Positions 30,511 through 40,113 of a DNA stretch of 64,000 bases are shown piece by piece. The notes beneath the pieces are model-generated. The model was not told where the DNA came from. It did not search any database and saw only the letters and a program-made list of their open reading frames with translations. The DNA is taken from positions 3,596,001-3,660,000 of the forward strand of contig NZ_CP028271.1 of NCBI RefSeq assembly GCF_009914055.1, in the 5' to 3' direction. Position 1 is the stretch's first letter. Each line of letters opens with the position of its first letter. A program made the position numbers and the translations under genes. Source of the DNA: Mixta intestinalis (GTDB lineage Bacteria; Pseudomonadota; Gammaproteobacteria; Enterobacterales; Enterobacteriaceae).

Positions 30511-31209
30511 ATGAATAAAATCCTGTTGGTAGATGATGACCGCGAATTGACTTCGCTGCTGAAAGAACTGCTTGAAATGGAAGGGTTTGATATCGTCGTT
30601 GCCGCCGATGGCGAGCAGGCACTGAACCTGCTTGATGACACCATCGACCTGCTATTACTCGATGTTATGATGCCGAAAAAGAACGGTATCGATACGCTGA
30701 AGGAGCTACGTCAGCAATATCAAACGCCGGTTATTATGTTAACCGCACGCGGCAGCGAGCTGGACCGTGTGCTGGGCCTGGAACTGGGCGCTGATGATTA
30801 TCTGCCGAAGCCTTTTAACGATCGCGAACTCGTGGCGCGTATCCGGGCAATTTTGCGTCGTTCCAGCTGGAGCGAGCAGCAACAACTGCATGACAACAGC
30901 TCTCCTACGCTGGAGGTGGACTGCCTGCGCCTGAACCCAGGACGTCAGGAAGCCAGTTTTGATAACGTCACGCTGGATTTGACCGGCACCGAATTCACCC
31001 TGCTTTATCTGCTGGCGCAGCACCTGGGCCAGGTAGTATCACGCGAACATTTAAGTCAGGAAGTGTTGGGCAAACGCCTGACCCCGTTCGATCGCGCTAT
31101 CGATATGCACATCTCTAATCTGCGCCGCAAGCTGCCGGAACGTCGCGACGGTCACCCCTGGTTTAAAACGCTGCGCGGGCGCGGATATCTGATGGTTTCC
31201 GCATCATGA
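30511..31209 (+). CDS. cpxR: Response regulator CpxR
   Basis: 232 aa, identical in length to E. coli CpxR. The receiver domain has DDD near residues 8-10 and phospho-acceptor D51 (LLLLDVMMP); an OmpR-type winged-helix domain follows (LTGTEFTLLYLLAQH, HISNLRRKLPER). The start is ATG 30511 after GGAGGG; the frame is open further upstream but no start there fits. Overlaps cpxA by 4 bases. Confidence 0.97.
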   Translation: MNKILLVDDDRELTSLLKELLEMEGFDIVVAADGEQALNLLDDTIDLLLLDVMMPKKNGIDTLKELRQQYQTPVIMLTARGSELDRVLGLELGADDYLPKPFNDRELVARIRAILRRSSWSEQQQLHDNSSPTLEVDCLRLNPGRQEASFDNVTLDLTGTEFTLLYLLAQHLGQVVSREHLSQEVLGKRLTPFDRAIDMHISNLRRKLPERRDGHPWFKTLRGRGYLMVSAS

Positions 31210-32579
31210 TAAGCAGTTTGACCACCCGCATCTTTGCCATTTTCTGGTTAACTCTGGCGCTGGTTTTGATGCTGGTATTGCTGCTTCCCAAGCTCGACTC
31301 ACGTCAGCTTACCTCACTGATGGAAAGCGAGCAGCGTCAGGGCACCATGATCGAGCAGCACGTTGAGGCAGAGCTGATGCAAGATCCGCCCAACGATCTG
31401 ATGTGGTGGCGCAGGCTATTCCGCGCTATTGATAAGTGGGCGCCACCGGGCCAACGTCTGCTGCTGGTTACCAGCGAAGGTCGAGTGATCGGCGCGCAGC
31501 ATAATGAAATGCAGATTATCCGTAACTTTATCGGGCAATCTGACAATGCCGACCATCCGCAGAAGAAGAAATATGGTCGTGTCGAACTGGTGGGACCATT
31601 TGCGGTACGCGACGGTGAGGATAATTATCAGCTCTATCTGATGCGCCCAGCCAGCAGTTCACAGCTCGATTTTATTAACCTGCTGTTTGATCGCCCGCTG
31701 CTATTGTTGATTGTTACTATGCTGATCAGTTCGCCGTTGCTGCTCTGGCTGGCATGGAGCCTGGCGAAGCCAGCCCGTAAGTTAAAACATGCGGCGGATG
31801 AGGTGGCGAGCGGTAATTTGCGCCAGCATCCCGAACTGGAAGCAGGCCCGCAGGAGTTTCTTGCCGCCGGTTCCAGCTTCAACCAGATGGTGAGCGCGCT
31901 GGAACGGATGATGTCGGCACAGCAGCGTCTGCTATCCGACATCTCACACGAGCTCCGCACGCCGCTGACGCGTCTGCAGCTGGCAACGGCGCTAATGCGC
32001 CGTCGCTACGGCGAGGGTAAGGAGTTAGGACGTATTGAACTGGAAGCGCAGCGTCTCGACGGCATGATTAATGATCTGCTGGTCCTGTCGCGCACCCAGC
32101 ATAAAAATGCACTGATCAGTGAAGCGATGAAAGCGAACCATCTCTGGAATGGCGTACTGGAGGATGCCGTTTTCGAAGCAGAACAGATGGGTAAAAAGCT
32201 GGAAGTGCCCTATCCACCTGGCCCCTGGCCGCTGTATGGCAACCCTCATGCGCTGGAAAGCGCGCTGGAAAATATTGTTCGCAACGCACTGCGCTACTCA
32301 CATTCGCATATCTGCGTCAGTTTCTCAGTGGATAAGCAGGGCCTGACGGTGCATGTGGATGATGATGGTCCCGGCGTTAGTCCGGAAGATCGTGAACAGA
32401 TATTCCGTCCCTTCTATCGCACCGATGAAGCACGCGACCGCGAATCCGGCGGCACAGGCCTTGGTCTTGCCATCGTGGAAACAGCGATACAGCAGCATCG
32501 GGGCTGGGTAAAAGCCGATGACAGTCCGCTTGGCGGCCTGCGTCTGACGATCTGGCTACCGCTGTACTCTGCGCGTTAA
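31206..32579 (+). CDS. cpxA: Envelope-stress sensor kinase CpxA
   Basis: 457 aa, the size of E. coli CpxA. Two transmembrane helices (about residues 8-28 and 164-184) enclose a periplasmic sensor; then a HAMP linker, the dimerisation box SDISHELRTPLTRL with phosphorylated H248, and the ATPase domain (N box NIVRNALRYS, DDDGPGV, GGTGLGLAI). Phosphorylates and dephosphorylates CpxR; CpxP damps it from the periplasm. Confidence 0.97.
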   Translation: MISSLTTRIFAIFWLTLALVLMLVLLLPKLDSRQLTSLMESEQRQGTMIEQHVEAELMQDPPNDLMWWRRLFRAIDKWAPPGQRLLLVTSEGRVIGAQHNEMQIIRNFIGQSDNADHPQKKKYGRVELVGPFAVRDGEDNYQLYLMRPASSSQLDFINLLFDRPLLLLIVTMLISSPLLLWLAWSLAKPARKLKHAADEVASGNLRQHPELEAGPQEFLAAGSSFNQMVSALERMMSAQQRLLSDISHELRTPLTRLQLATALMRRRYGEGKELGRIELEAQRLDGMINDLLVLSRTQHKNALISEAMKANHLWNGVLEDAVFEAEQMGKKLEVPYPPGPWPLYGNPHALESALENIVRNALRYSHSHICVSFSVDKQGLTVHVDDDGPGVSPEDREQIFRPFYRTDEARDRESGGTGLGLAIVETAIQQHRGWVKADDSPLGGLRLTIWLPLYSAR

Positions 32580-32614
32580 TTTGTTATGCTTCGGCCCTCG
32601 TTATCGGGGGCCTT

Positions 32615-33088
32615 ATGCTAAACATCGTCTTATTTGAACCTGAGATTCCGCCGAATACCGGCAATATCATCCGTCTGTGCGCCAATACCGGCTTCCAGCT
32701 GCATCTGATCGAGCCACTGGGTTTTGCCTGGGATGATAAACGTCTACGCCGCGCCGGGCTTGATTATCATGAATTTACCGCTATTAAGCGCCATGCTAAT
32801 TTTGATGCCTTCTGCGCCAGCGAGCAGCCGGAGCGCCTGTTTGCGCTCACTACCAAAGGAACACCTGCTCACAGCGCGGTAAGCTATCAGGTTGGCGACT
32901 ATTTGCTGTTTGGCCCGGAAAGCCGTGGATTACCGGCGTCAATTCTCGATGCGCTGCCGCCGCAACAGAAGATCCGCATTCCGATGCTGGCACAAAGCCG
33001 CAGCATGAACCTCTCTAATGCCGTTTCCGTTGTGGTATATGAAGCGTGGCGTCAGCTGGAGTATGTCGGCGCCCTGCTGAAAAGCTGA
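32615..33088 (+). CDS. trmL: tRNA (cytidine34/uridine34-2'-O)-methyltransferase TrmL
   Basis: 157-aa SPOUT enzyme that methylates the wobble base of tRNA-Leu. The SAM-binding trefoil-knot motifs LFGPESRGLP and IPMLAQSRSMNLSNAVSVVV are clear. Converges with cysE, 20 bases between stops. In E. coli trmL and cysE are also adjacent, but cpxA is elsewhere. Confidence 0.96.
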   Translation: MLNIVLFEPEIPPNTGNIIRLCANTGFQLHLIEPLGFAWDDKRLRRAGLDYHEFTAIKRHANFDAFCASEQPERLFALTTKGTPAHSAVSYQVGDYLLFGPESRGLPASILDALPPQQKIRIPMLAQSRSMNLSNAVSVVVYEAWRQLEYVGALLKS

Positions 33089-33108
33089 CGCCGATAGCGT
33101 GATACTGA

Positions 33109-33930
33109 TTAGATGCCATCACCGAACTCGAAGCCCGGCACCATGCCATTGAAGTGCTGATCCATATCCATCGAAGGTTTATCGCTGGCAGGCTTACCCA
33201 CGATACGCGCCGGGACGCCAGCGGCGGTAGTATGCGGCGGCACCGGTTGTAGCACCACTGAACCCGCGCCAATTTTTGCACCGCGTCCAACTTCGATATT
33301 GCCGAGAATTTTCGCGCCAGCGCCAATCATTACGCCTTCGCGAATCTTCGGATGGCGATCGCCGCTGGTTTTGCCGGTACCGCCCAACGTGACCGACTGC
33401 AAAATAGAAACGTCATTTTCTACTACCGCCGTCTCGCCAATTACGATGCCGGTGGCATGGTCAAGCATGATGCCATTGCCGATACGGGCCGCCGGATGGA
33501 TATCAACAGCGAACGAGACAGAGATTTCATTTTGCAGATACACAGCCAGCGCGCGTCGCCCCTGCATCCATAGCCAGTGACCAATGCGGTAAGCCTGGAG
33601 CGCGTGAAAACCTTTCAGATAGAGCAGCGGCGTGGAATATTTATCGATGGCCGGGTCGCGCAACAATACAGCCTGAATATCACGGGCGGCGGCAGCAATC
33701 ATAGAGGGGTCCTGACGATAGGCCTCTTCCACAATCTCACGGATGGCGATAGCAGGCATGATCGCATTAGCCAGCTTATTAGCCAGCATATAGCTCAGCG
33801 CGCCCCCCAGGTTTTCATGCTTGAGCAGCGTCGCATGGAAAAAACTGGCCAGCATTGGTTCACAATCTGCAAGGGCGCGCCCTTCCGCTTTGATGTTATT
33901 CCAGACCAGACTTAACTCTTCATCCGACAT
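33109..33930 (-). CDS. cysE: Serine O-acetyltransferase CysE
   Basis: Makes O-acetylserine, the precursor of cysteine. 273 aa from ATG 33930 (MSDEELSLVWNNIKAEGRAL), the E. coli length. The C-terminal left-handed beta-helix with hexapeptide repeats is visible (GNGIMLDHATGIVIGETAVV, GEGVMIGAGAKILGNIEV type), and the tail ends in GDGI, which binds the CysK partner. Downstream of gpsA-secB in the same direction. Confidence 0.97.
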   Translation of the reverse strand: MSDEELSLVWNNIKAEGRALADCEPMLASFFHATLLKHENLGGALSYMLANKLANAIMPAIAIREIVEEAYRQDPSMIAAAARDIQAVLLRDPAIDKYSTPLLYLKGFHALQAYRIGHWLWMQGRRALAVYLQNEISVSFAVDIHPAARIGNGIMLDHATGIVIGETAVVENDVSILQSVTLGGTGKTSGDRHPKIREGVMIGAGAKILGNIEVGRGAKIGAGSVVLQPVPPHTTAAGVPARIVGKPASDKPSMDMDQHFNGMVPGFEFGDGI

Positions 33931-34001
33931 TGCTCTCTCCCGATAAAAAAATAGCGTCCGGTTAACCCGGAACGCCACAGGTATGACAGCCGGGCACCGC
34001 C

Positions 34002-35021
34002 TCAGCGACTGCTGTTTTCATCCTTACGGGTACGCCCCAGCAGCGTTAATGCTGCCTCGCGCGCCGATTTTTCGCAATACAATACCTGATAAATTTGCTC
34101 GGTTATCGGCATTTCCACACCGTAGCGGGCCGCCAGCGCTTTTACCTCTTTGGTATTGCGATAGCCTTCCACCACCTGTCCAATCTGAGTTTGCGCACTT
34201 TCTACATCAACGCCCTGCCCCAGCATCATGCCGAAACGACGGTTACGTGACTGATTATCGGTACAGGTCAGCACCAGATCGCCCAGCCCCGCCATCCCCA
34301 TAAAGGTAGTGGGATCGGCACCCAGCGCGGCCCCAAGACGGCTCATCTCCGCCAGGCCACGGGTAATCAGCGCGGTACGTGCGTTAGCGCCGAAGCCGAT
34401 ACCGTCAGAAATACCGGCACCGATGGCAATCACGTTTTTTACCGCTCCACCCAGCTGTACACCGATAAAGTCCGGGTTGTTATAGACGCGAAAGCTTTTG
34501 CCACAGTGCAGCAACAGCTGTAAATCGTCAGCAAACTGTGGATCGGTAGCGGCCAGTGCAATAGCAGTCGGCAGACCCGCCGCCAGCTCTTTGGCGAAAG
34601 TGGGCCCGGAAATGACCGCCAGCGGCAGCGCGTCACCGACAATTTCACGCGCCACATCCTGCAACAAACGTCCGGTTTCTCGCTCCAGACCTTTGGTTGC
34701 CCAGACGATGCGCGAATCGGGACGCAAATGCGGCTTAACCTGGGTCAGCACGTCGCCAAAAACATGGCTTGGCACTACGATCAGCAGATCGCGGCTGGCA
34801 GCAACGGCTTCCGCCAGGTCTGGCTCGGTTGAGAGGGTATCGGGAAAGGAAACATCGGGCAGGAAAGCGCTATTGCAGCGATCGGCTTCCAGCTGCGCCA
34901 GATGCTGCGGATTATGGCCCCACAACAGCACGGAATGGCCGTTGCGAGCCAGGGTAATCGCCAATGCGGTGCCGTAAGATCCGGCACCCAGCACGGTAAC
35001 TGAAGCGTTACGCTTATTCAT
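34002..35021 (-). CDS. gpsA: Glycerol-3-phosphate dehydrogenase [NAD(P)+] GpsA
   Basis: 339 aa. Supplies sn-glycerol-3-phosphate for phospholipids. NAD-binding GAGSYGTALAI near residue 11, GPTFAKELA, and the catalytic lysine in LGGAVKNVIAIG. The start overlaps the secB stop by one base, as in E. coli (secB-gpsA). Confidence 0.97.
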   Translation of the reverse strand: MNKRNASVTVLGAGSYGTALAITLARNGHSVLLWGHNPQHLAQLEADRCNSAFLPDVSFPDTLSTEPDLAEAVAASRDLLIVVPSHVFGDVLTQVKPHLRPDSRIVWATKGLERETGRLLQDVAREIVGDALPLAVISGPTFAKELAAGLPTAIALAATDPQFADDLQLLLHCGKSFRVYNNPDFIGVQLGGAVKNVIAIGAGISDGIGFGANARTALITRGLAEMSRLGAALGADPTTFMGMAGLGDLVLTCTDNQSRNRRFGMMLGQGVDVESAQTQIGQVVEGYRNTKEVKALAARYGVEMPITEQIYQVLYCEKSAREAALTLLGRTRKDENSSR

Positions 35022-35482
35022 CAGGCATCCTGACGAGGTTCGCCGCCTTCTTGCTGCTGCAGATAGTTCATAAACAGCGCATCGAAGTTAACCGGCGCAA
35101 GGTTAAGTTGCGGGAAGGTGCCGCGCGAAACCAGGCTGGTGATGCACTCACGGGCATACGGGAACAGAATATTCGGGCAGTAAGCACCAAGACAGTGGGC
35201 CATCTGGGTGCCTTCGATACCGGCAATGGTAAAGATACCCGCCTGCTGTACTTCACACAGGAAAGCCGTTTCTGTACCCACGGACGCCGTTACGGTTACA
35301 CGCAGTACCACTTCGTAAACCCCATCCGCCAGCGGGCTGGAAGCGGTATCCAGATCCAGTTTAACTTCCGGCTCCCACTCTTTCTGGAAAACCTGCGGCG
35401 CGTTAGGCGCTTCAAAAGAAATATCTTTGGTATAGATACGCTGGATCTGGAATGACATCTCGCTGGTGTTCTGTTCTGACAT
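35021..35482 (-). CDS. secB: Protein-export chaperone SecB
   Basis: 153 aa. Tetrameric chaperone that keeps exported proteins unfolded and hands them to SecA. The conserved IQRIYTKDISFEAPNAPQVF and FPYARECITSLVSRGTFPQL are present. Part of the grxC-secB-gpsA gene string. Confidence 0.97.
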   Translation of the reverse strand: MSEQNTSEMSFQIQRIYTKDISFEAPNAPQVFQKEWEPEVKLDLDTASSPLADGVYEVVLRVTVTASVGTETAFLCEVQQAGIFTIAGIEGTQMAHCLGAYCPNILFPYARECITSLVSRGTFPQLNLAPVNFDALFMNYLQQQEGGEPRQDA

Positions 35483-35532
35483 TATTATTTGGTCCTGTTA
35501 GTTAAAAAAATCCATCGTTACGCCAGTTGCCG

Positions 35533-35784
35533 TTATTTCAGCAGAGGATCGAGCCCTTCACGACTATCCAGCGCGTAAAGATCGTCGCAGCCGCCAATGT
35601 GCTGCGCATCAATAAAAATCTGCGGCACGGTGGTGCGTCCGCTGCGCTTAATCATCTCTTCGCGCTTGTTCGCATCGCCATCAATAGGAATTTCCTGGAA
35701 AGCAACACCCTTCTGCGCCAGCAGCGCTTTTGCCCGATGGCAATAAGGACAGGTTGCTTTGGTATAAATCTCTACGTTAGCCAT
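35533..35784 (-). CDS. grxC: Glutaredoxin 3
   Basis: 83-aa thiol-disulfide oxidoreductase reduced by glutathione. Active site CPYCHRAK at residues 11-18, the cis-proline TVPQIF and GGCDDLYAL are the family marks. Lies between yibN and secB, as in E. coli. Confidence 0.97.
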   Translation of the reverse strand: MANVEIYTKATCPYCHRAKALLAQKGVAFQEIPIDGDANKREEMIKRSGRTTVPQIFIDAQHIGGCDDLYALDSREGLDPLLK

Positions 35785-35801
35785 ATTCAGTACCTTTACG
35801 G

Positions 35802-36233
35802 TTATTTACCACGCACCAGCGGCAGATTTTCGCTGCTCCATCCGGCGACGCCATCTTTCAGCACGCTGACATGCTCGAAACCAGCCGCGTTCAGCTGAGC
35901 TGCCGATTCAAACGCAGAATTACCCGTCGCGCAAACTACAATTATGGGCTGTGCCTTATGCTTTTCCAGCTCGCCAAAGGTGCCCTTTTTAATATCTGCC
36001 GCCAGAATATTATGGGCGCCAGAAATATGACCTTTACGGAAATCGTCGCGGGAGCGGATATCCACAACAACCGCATCTTCCTTGTTAATCAGACGGGTGG
36101 CTTCTCCACGGCTGATGGCTTTAACTTTGGAAAACATGCCCTTAAATGTGGTCATGATTACCAAAACCAGCAACACGACCCATGCCAGACACAGAATGGG
36201 GTGATTGCTTGCGAATTGCATAAATTCTTGCAT
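35802..36233 (-). CDS. yibN: Rhodanese-like membrane protein YibN
   Basis: 143 aa from ATG 36233 (MQEFMQFASNHPIL). An N-terminal transmembrane helix (about residues 13-30) is followed by a cytoplasmic rhodanese domain (EDAVVVDIRSRDDFRKGHI, VVCATGNSAFESA with the active-site Cys, LKDGVAGW). A sulfur-transfer role is known only for the family. The longer ATG at 36245 adds four residues and is less likely. Confidence 0.93.
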   Translation of the reverse strand: MQEFMQFASNHPILCLAWVVLLVLVIMTTFKGMFSKVKAISRGEATRLINKEDAVVVDIRSRDDFRKGHISGAHNILAADIKKGTFGELEKHKAQPIIVVCATGNSAFESAAQLNAAGFEHVSVLKDGVAGWSSENLPLVRGK

Positions 36234-36245
36234 GAGGGGTAACAA

Positions 36246-36614
36246 CTCCCGACAGGGTTAATAAGCGAAAATAAGGTTTCTGAGTATACCTGCGCCACCT
36301 CGCATGTACAGACGTGAAGCGGTCAGAGTTTCGTTTTCTGCCGCAGAAAAAGGAAAAAAATTGCCGCAGCGCAAACAAGACGGGAACGAAAGCCGAAAAA
36401 GGCACGGCAGAGGCCGCAATTATCCGCTAATGTCCTTTCAGGACAGAATTCAACCCACTCCCGGTATAACCATTGTGTTATTACAGCGCCTTTTGACATG
36501 AACAGAAACGGAAAAGCGTCGTTGTTAACTGGCAAGCCGCTATTCATCGTGGAATAATCGGTTCTTATGAGGGAAAAAGCATCAATTTCATATTCATGGA
36601 CTTCAGGTAATTTT
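36246..36614. other. Intergenic region between yibN and envC, no gpmM
   Basis: About 370 bases between divergent yibN and envC, with no convincing gene. In E. coli gpmM (yibO) lies here in front of envC; no trace of it is visible. The region should hold the promoters of both neighbours. Confidence 0.75.
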
Positions 36615-37874
36615 ATGGACAGTTACGCGCCATTACGCAGCAGCCTCTCTGCGCTTTCCGTCAGCCTGTTATGCGCTGGCGCGTTGCTGTTGCCGCTGTA
36701 TACGCACGCAGCGGAAGATAATAAATCCCAGCTTAAGTCTATTCAGCAGAGTATTGCGGAAAAAGAGAAAAGCGTCCGCCTACAGAAAATTCAGCGCAGC
36801 AAGCTGCTGGATCAGCTGCAAAGCCAGGAGAAAATCATTGCCGAGGCGAGCCGTAAACTGCGGCAGACAGAGCAGTTACTGAGCCGCCTGAATAAAGAGA
36901 TCGCCACGCTAAACCGTTCTATCACCCAGCTGCAAAAGCGACAGAAACAGCAGGAAAGCCTGCTGGCCCAGCAGTTGGATGCCGCGTTTCGCCAGGGCAA
37001 GCACAGCGGACTGCAACTGTTGCTGAGCGGCGAAGAGAGCCAGCGCAACGAACGCATCCTGTCCTATTTCGGCTACCTCAACGAGGCACGCCAGAAAACC
37101 ATCGGTGAGCTACAGCAAACGCGGCACGATCTGGCAGCGCAAAAAGCCGACCTGCTGAATAAACAAAATCAGCAAAAATCCCTGTTAACAGAGCAGCAAA
37201 CCCAGCAGAAACGGCTGGAGCAGGCGCGCACGGCACGGAAAAAAACGCTGACATCTCTGGAAAACGCGCTGGAGAAAGATCAGGCCGATCTGGTAGAGAT
37301 GCGTCAGAACGAAAGCCGCTTGCAGGATAAGATTGCACGCGCCGAACGCGAAGCAAAAGCCCGTGCCGAACGCGAAGCACGAGAAGCCGAGCAGGTGCGC
37401 AAGCGCCAGGCGCAGGCGAAAGCCAAAGGCTCTACTTATAAACCTACCGAAAGCGAACGCTCTCTGATGTCACGAACCGGCGGCCTGGGTCGTCCGGGTG
37501 GGCAGGCATTCTGGCCGGTACGTGGGCGGATTGAGCATCGTTTTGGCGAAACGCTACAGGGCGAGCTGCGCTGGAAAGGGCTGGTTATTAACGCCCCGGA
37601 AGGTGCAGAAGTGAAGGCCATAGCCGACGGACGCGTCCTGATGGCCGACTGGCTACAGGGATATGGTCTGGTAGTCGTGGTTGAACACGGTAAAGGTGAC
37701 ATGAGTCTGTATGGCTATAATCAGAGCGCGCTGGTTCGCACCGGCGATCAGGTCAGAGCCGGACAACCTATTGCGCTGGTCGGTACCAGCGGCGGGCGCG
37801 GTACACCGTCGCTCTATTTTGAAATTCGTCGCCAGGGACAGGCGGTCAACCCACTCCCGTGGTTAGGAAAATAA
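36615..37874 (+). CDS. envC: Murein hydrolase activator EnvC
   Basis: Activates amidases AmiA and AmiB at the division site. 419 aa from ATG 36615 (MDSYAPLRSSLSALSVSLLC), equal to E. coli; this start gives a good signal peptide, whereas 36567 puts extra residues in front. A long coiled coil follows (residues 40-270, with HSGLQLLLSGEESQRNERIL), then a C-terminal LytM domain whose metal-binding histidines are degenerate (VVVVEHGKGDMSLYGYN), as expected for an activator. Overlaps no gene; yibQ follows without a gap. Confidence 0.95.
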   Translation: MDSYAPLRSSLSALSVSLLCAGALLLPLYTHAAEDNKSQLKSIQQSIAEKEKSVRLQKIQRSKLLDQLQSQEKIIAEASRKLRQTEQLLSRLNKEIATLNRSITQLQKRQKQQESLLAQQLDAAFRQGKHSGLQLLLSGEESQRNERILSYFGYLNEARQKTIGELQQTRHDLAAQKADLLNKQNQQKSLLTEQQTQQKRLEQARTARKKTLTSLENALEKDQADLVEMRQNESRLQDKIARAEREAKARAEREAREAEQVRKRQAQAKAKGSTYKPTESERSLMSRTGGLGRPGGQAFWPVRGRIEHRFGETLQGELRWKGLVINAPEGAEVKAIADGRVLMADWLQGYGLVVVVEHGKGDMSLYGYNQSALVRTGDQVRAGQPIALVGTSGGRGTPSLYFEIRRQGQAVNPLPWLGK

Positions 37875-38795
37875 GTGTTGTTTTCAGTAAAAAAAATCGC
37901 GGTGCTGCTGAGCGGCCTTCTGCTGGCTGCCTCGGTACATGCCGCAAAACTCGCTATCGTTATCGACGATTTCGGCTATCGCCCGCAGCAGGAAAATCAG
38001 GTATTACAAATGCCGAACGCGATATCGGTTGCGGTGCTGCCAAATGCTCCCCACGCACATGAGATGGCGACTAAAGCCCACCAGCGCGGTCACGAAGTGT
38101 TGATCCATCTTCCTATGGCACCGCTCAGCAAACAGCCGCTGGAGCGTGACACCCTGCAACCAGAGATGAGCGCCGAAGAAATTGCGCGCATCATCCGTAA
38201 TGCGGTGAATAACGTGCCCGGGGCCGTTGGTATGAACAACCATATGGGCAGTAAAATGACCTCCAGCCTGCCGGGTATGCTGAAGGTGATGCAGGTACTG
38301 GATCACTACAATCTCTACTTTCTCGACAGCGTGACCATCGGTAACAGTCAGGCAACGCGCGCCGCCGCAGGTACGCGGGTAAAAGTAATTAAGCGCCGCG
38401 TATTTCTTGATGATAACCAGAACGAGGCGGAGATTCGTAAGCAGTTTAACCGTGCGGTGCAGCTGGCACAGCGTAACGGCTCTGCTATCGCCATCGGTCA
38501 TCCGCATCCCACTACCGTACGCGTATTGCAACAGATGCTACCTGCCCTACCAGCTAACGTCACGCTGGTACGTCCCAGCCAGTTACTGAACGAGCCGCAA
38601 ATCGATCGGCCTGCGCCAATACCGGCACAGCCAGCGTCAAAGCCGCAACCAAAACCGCATAATCCGTTCCGCGGTATCGGCGTGTGTCGTGTAACGCAGC
38701 CGCTGGCACCGGTTCCGGCAACGCGCGCGATCGCCGTAGTGGCTGAGAGCATCCAACAGAGCCCACTGGTACAAAAAATAAGCAATCTGTTCTGA
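37875..38795 (+). CDS. yibQ: Divergent polysaccharide deacetylase YibQ
   Basis: 306 aa, starting with GTG right after the envC stop. Signal peptide (residues 1-20, VHAA), then the DUF610 fold: KLAIVIDDFGYRP, PNAISVAVLPNAPHA, NNHMGSKMTS and AIAIGHPHPTT. The proline-rich C-terminal tail (PIPAQPASKPQPKPHN) is typical. Periplasmic, function unsettled. Confidence 0.93.
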   Translation: MLFSVKKIAVLLSGLLLAASVHAAKLAIVIDDFGYRPQQENQVLQMPNAISVAVLPNAPHAHEMATKAHQRGHEVLIHLPMAPLSKQPLERDTLQPEMSAEEIARIIRNAVNNVPGAVGMNNHMGSKMTSSLPGMLKVMQVLDHYNLYFLDSVTIGNSQATRAAAGTRVKVIKRRVFLDDNQNEAEIRKQFNRAVQLAQRNGSAIAIGHPHPTTVRVLQQMLPALPANVTLVRPSQLLNEPQIDRPAPIPAQPASKPQPKPHNPFRGIGVCRVTQPLAPVPATRAIAVVAESIQQSPLVQKISNLF

Positions 38796-38880
38796 ACGGT
38801 TCAGCATCGTCAGGGCGACAGTTAATCTCTATAATGTTGCCCTGATCACTCCACCTTCGTGGGCGTAAGGATATCGCGCG

Positions 38881-40113
38881 ATGACGCAACCTCGACAAAA
38901 GATCCTGTTGCTGGATAACGGTAGAGAATGGGGCGGTGGCACCAATAGTATGCTGGAGCTGCTTAAGCGAATCGATCGCGCTCGTTTTGATGTTACCTGC
39001 TGTTTTTATTACAACTACCAGCGTGGTGAAGGTGAAACTATTCAATCGGTGCTGAACAAACTTGGCATTCCGGTCATCTTTATTCCGCAGCCCACGCAGC
39101 CGCGCTCTGCCAAATTGCAAAAAGAGCTGCTGCGTTCGCTGCTGTTTTTCAGCCGTGCGTTGAAAAAGCGCGTTGTTGATAAGGTCGATCGCCACTGGCG
39201 CGTTGAACCAAACGCGCGCAGACTGCGTGAGCTTTTGCAACAGGGCGGCTATGATACGCTTTATATGAATAACCAGCCCAGTACCAATGTCGAAGGCTAT
39301 CTGGCCGTGCAGGATCTGCCGGTTGGCCTGGTACAGCACTGCCGTATTGAGCCGCAGCTGGATAAACGGCTGGTCAAAATGATTAATCAGCGCGCTGATG
39401 TGGTTATCGCCGTCTCCCACGGCGTTAACCAGACGCTACGCGCCCACGGCGTGGATGCGGCACGCTGTTTTACCGTTTCTAACGCCATTGATATCCACCA
39501 GCCGCTGCCCGATCGCAGTACGGTACGTGCTCGCCTCAATCTGCCGTCAGACAGCTTTTTGTTTGGCAGTATCGGCTCGCTGATCCCGCGTAAGGCCACG
39601 CATCATACTCTCCAGGCACTGAGCGCCTTTCGTCGCGCCTGTCCGCAGGTCAACTGGCATATGGTGATCGTTGGCGCTGGCCCGCAGCTGGAGGACCTGC
39701 AACGGCTGGCAGCGCGTGAAGGTATTGCCGATCGCGTGATTTTCACCGGCTTTCGCAATAATGCGCTCGATTATCTGGCGGCGATGGATGTCTTCGTCCT
39801 TGCCTCACGCAGTGAGGGCCTGCCGCGCGTGGTGCTGGAAGCAATGCTGGTCAATACGGCAGTGATCGGCTCAAAGGTGGTCGGTACCACCGAACTGGTC
39901 GATGATGGGCGCACCGGGCTATTGTTTAACTATGGCGATACGGCACAGCTCTGCACCCATATGCAGGCGCTCAGTCAGAATCACCAGCTGCGCCAGCGGT
40001 TGATTGCCCAGGCTAACGCCAATGTCAAAGAACACTATGCTATTGAGCATTATGTCGCAGGGGTTGAAGCCCTGCTGCACAGCGTAACCAGGAAAACTGA
40101 ACCGCATGCTTAA
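38881..40113 (+). CDS. Glycosyltransferase family 4
   Basis: 410 aa GT-B fold enzyme. The N-terminal LLLDNGREWGGGTNSMLELL is the acceptor side; the C-terminal donor domain has GSIGSLIPRKATHHTLQAL and SRSEGLPRVVLEAML with the EX7E motif. Overlaps the next gene by 8 bases. Donor and acceptor unknown; location between yibQ and tdh, where E. coli has waaH (yibD), suggests LPS or another surface glycan. Confidence 0.85.
   Translation: MTQPRQKILLLDNGREWGGGTNSMLELLKRIDRARFDVTCCFYYNYQRGEGETIQSVLNKLGIPVIFIPQPTQPRSAKLQKELLRSLLFFSRALKKRVVDKVDRHWRVEPNARRLRELLQQGGYDTLYMNNQPSTNVEGYLAVQDLPVGLVQHCRIEPQLDKRLVKMINQRADVVIAVSHGVNQTLRAHGVDAARCFTVSNAIDIHQPLPDRSTVRARLNLPSDSFLFGSIGSLIPRKATHHTLQALSAFRRACPQVNWHMVIVGAGPQLEDLQRLAAREGIADRVIFTGFRNNALDYLAAMDVFVLASRSEGLPRVVLEAMLVNTAVIGSKVVGTTELVDDGRTGLLFNYGDTAQLCTHMQALSQNHQLRQRLIAQANANVKEHYAIEHYVAGVEALLHSVTRKTEPHA

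Noticed and set aside
38560..39420. 286-codon frame on the - strand across yibQ and a glycosyltransferase gene
   Set aside because: Crosses two real genes on the other strand and has no recognisable domain.
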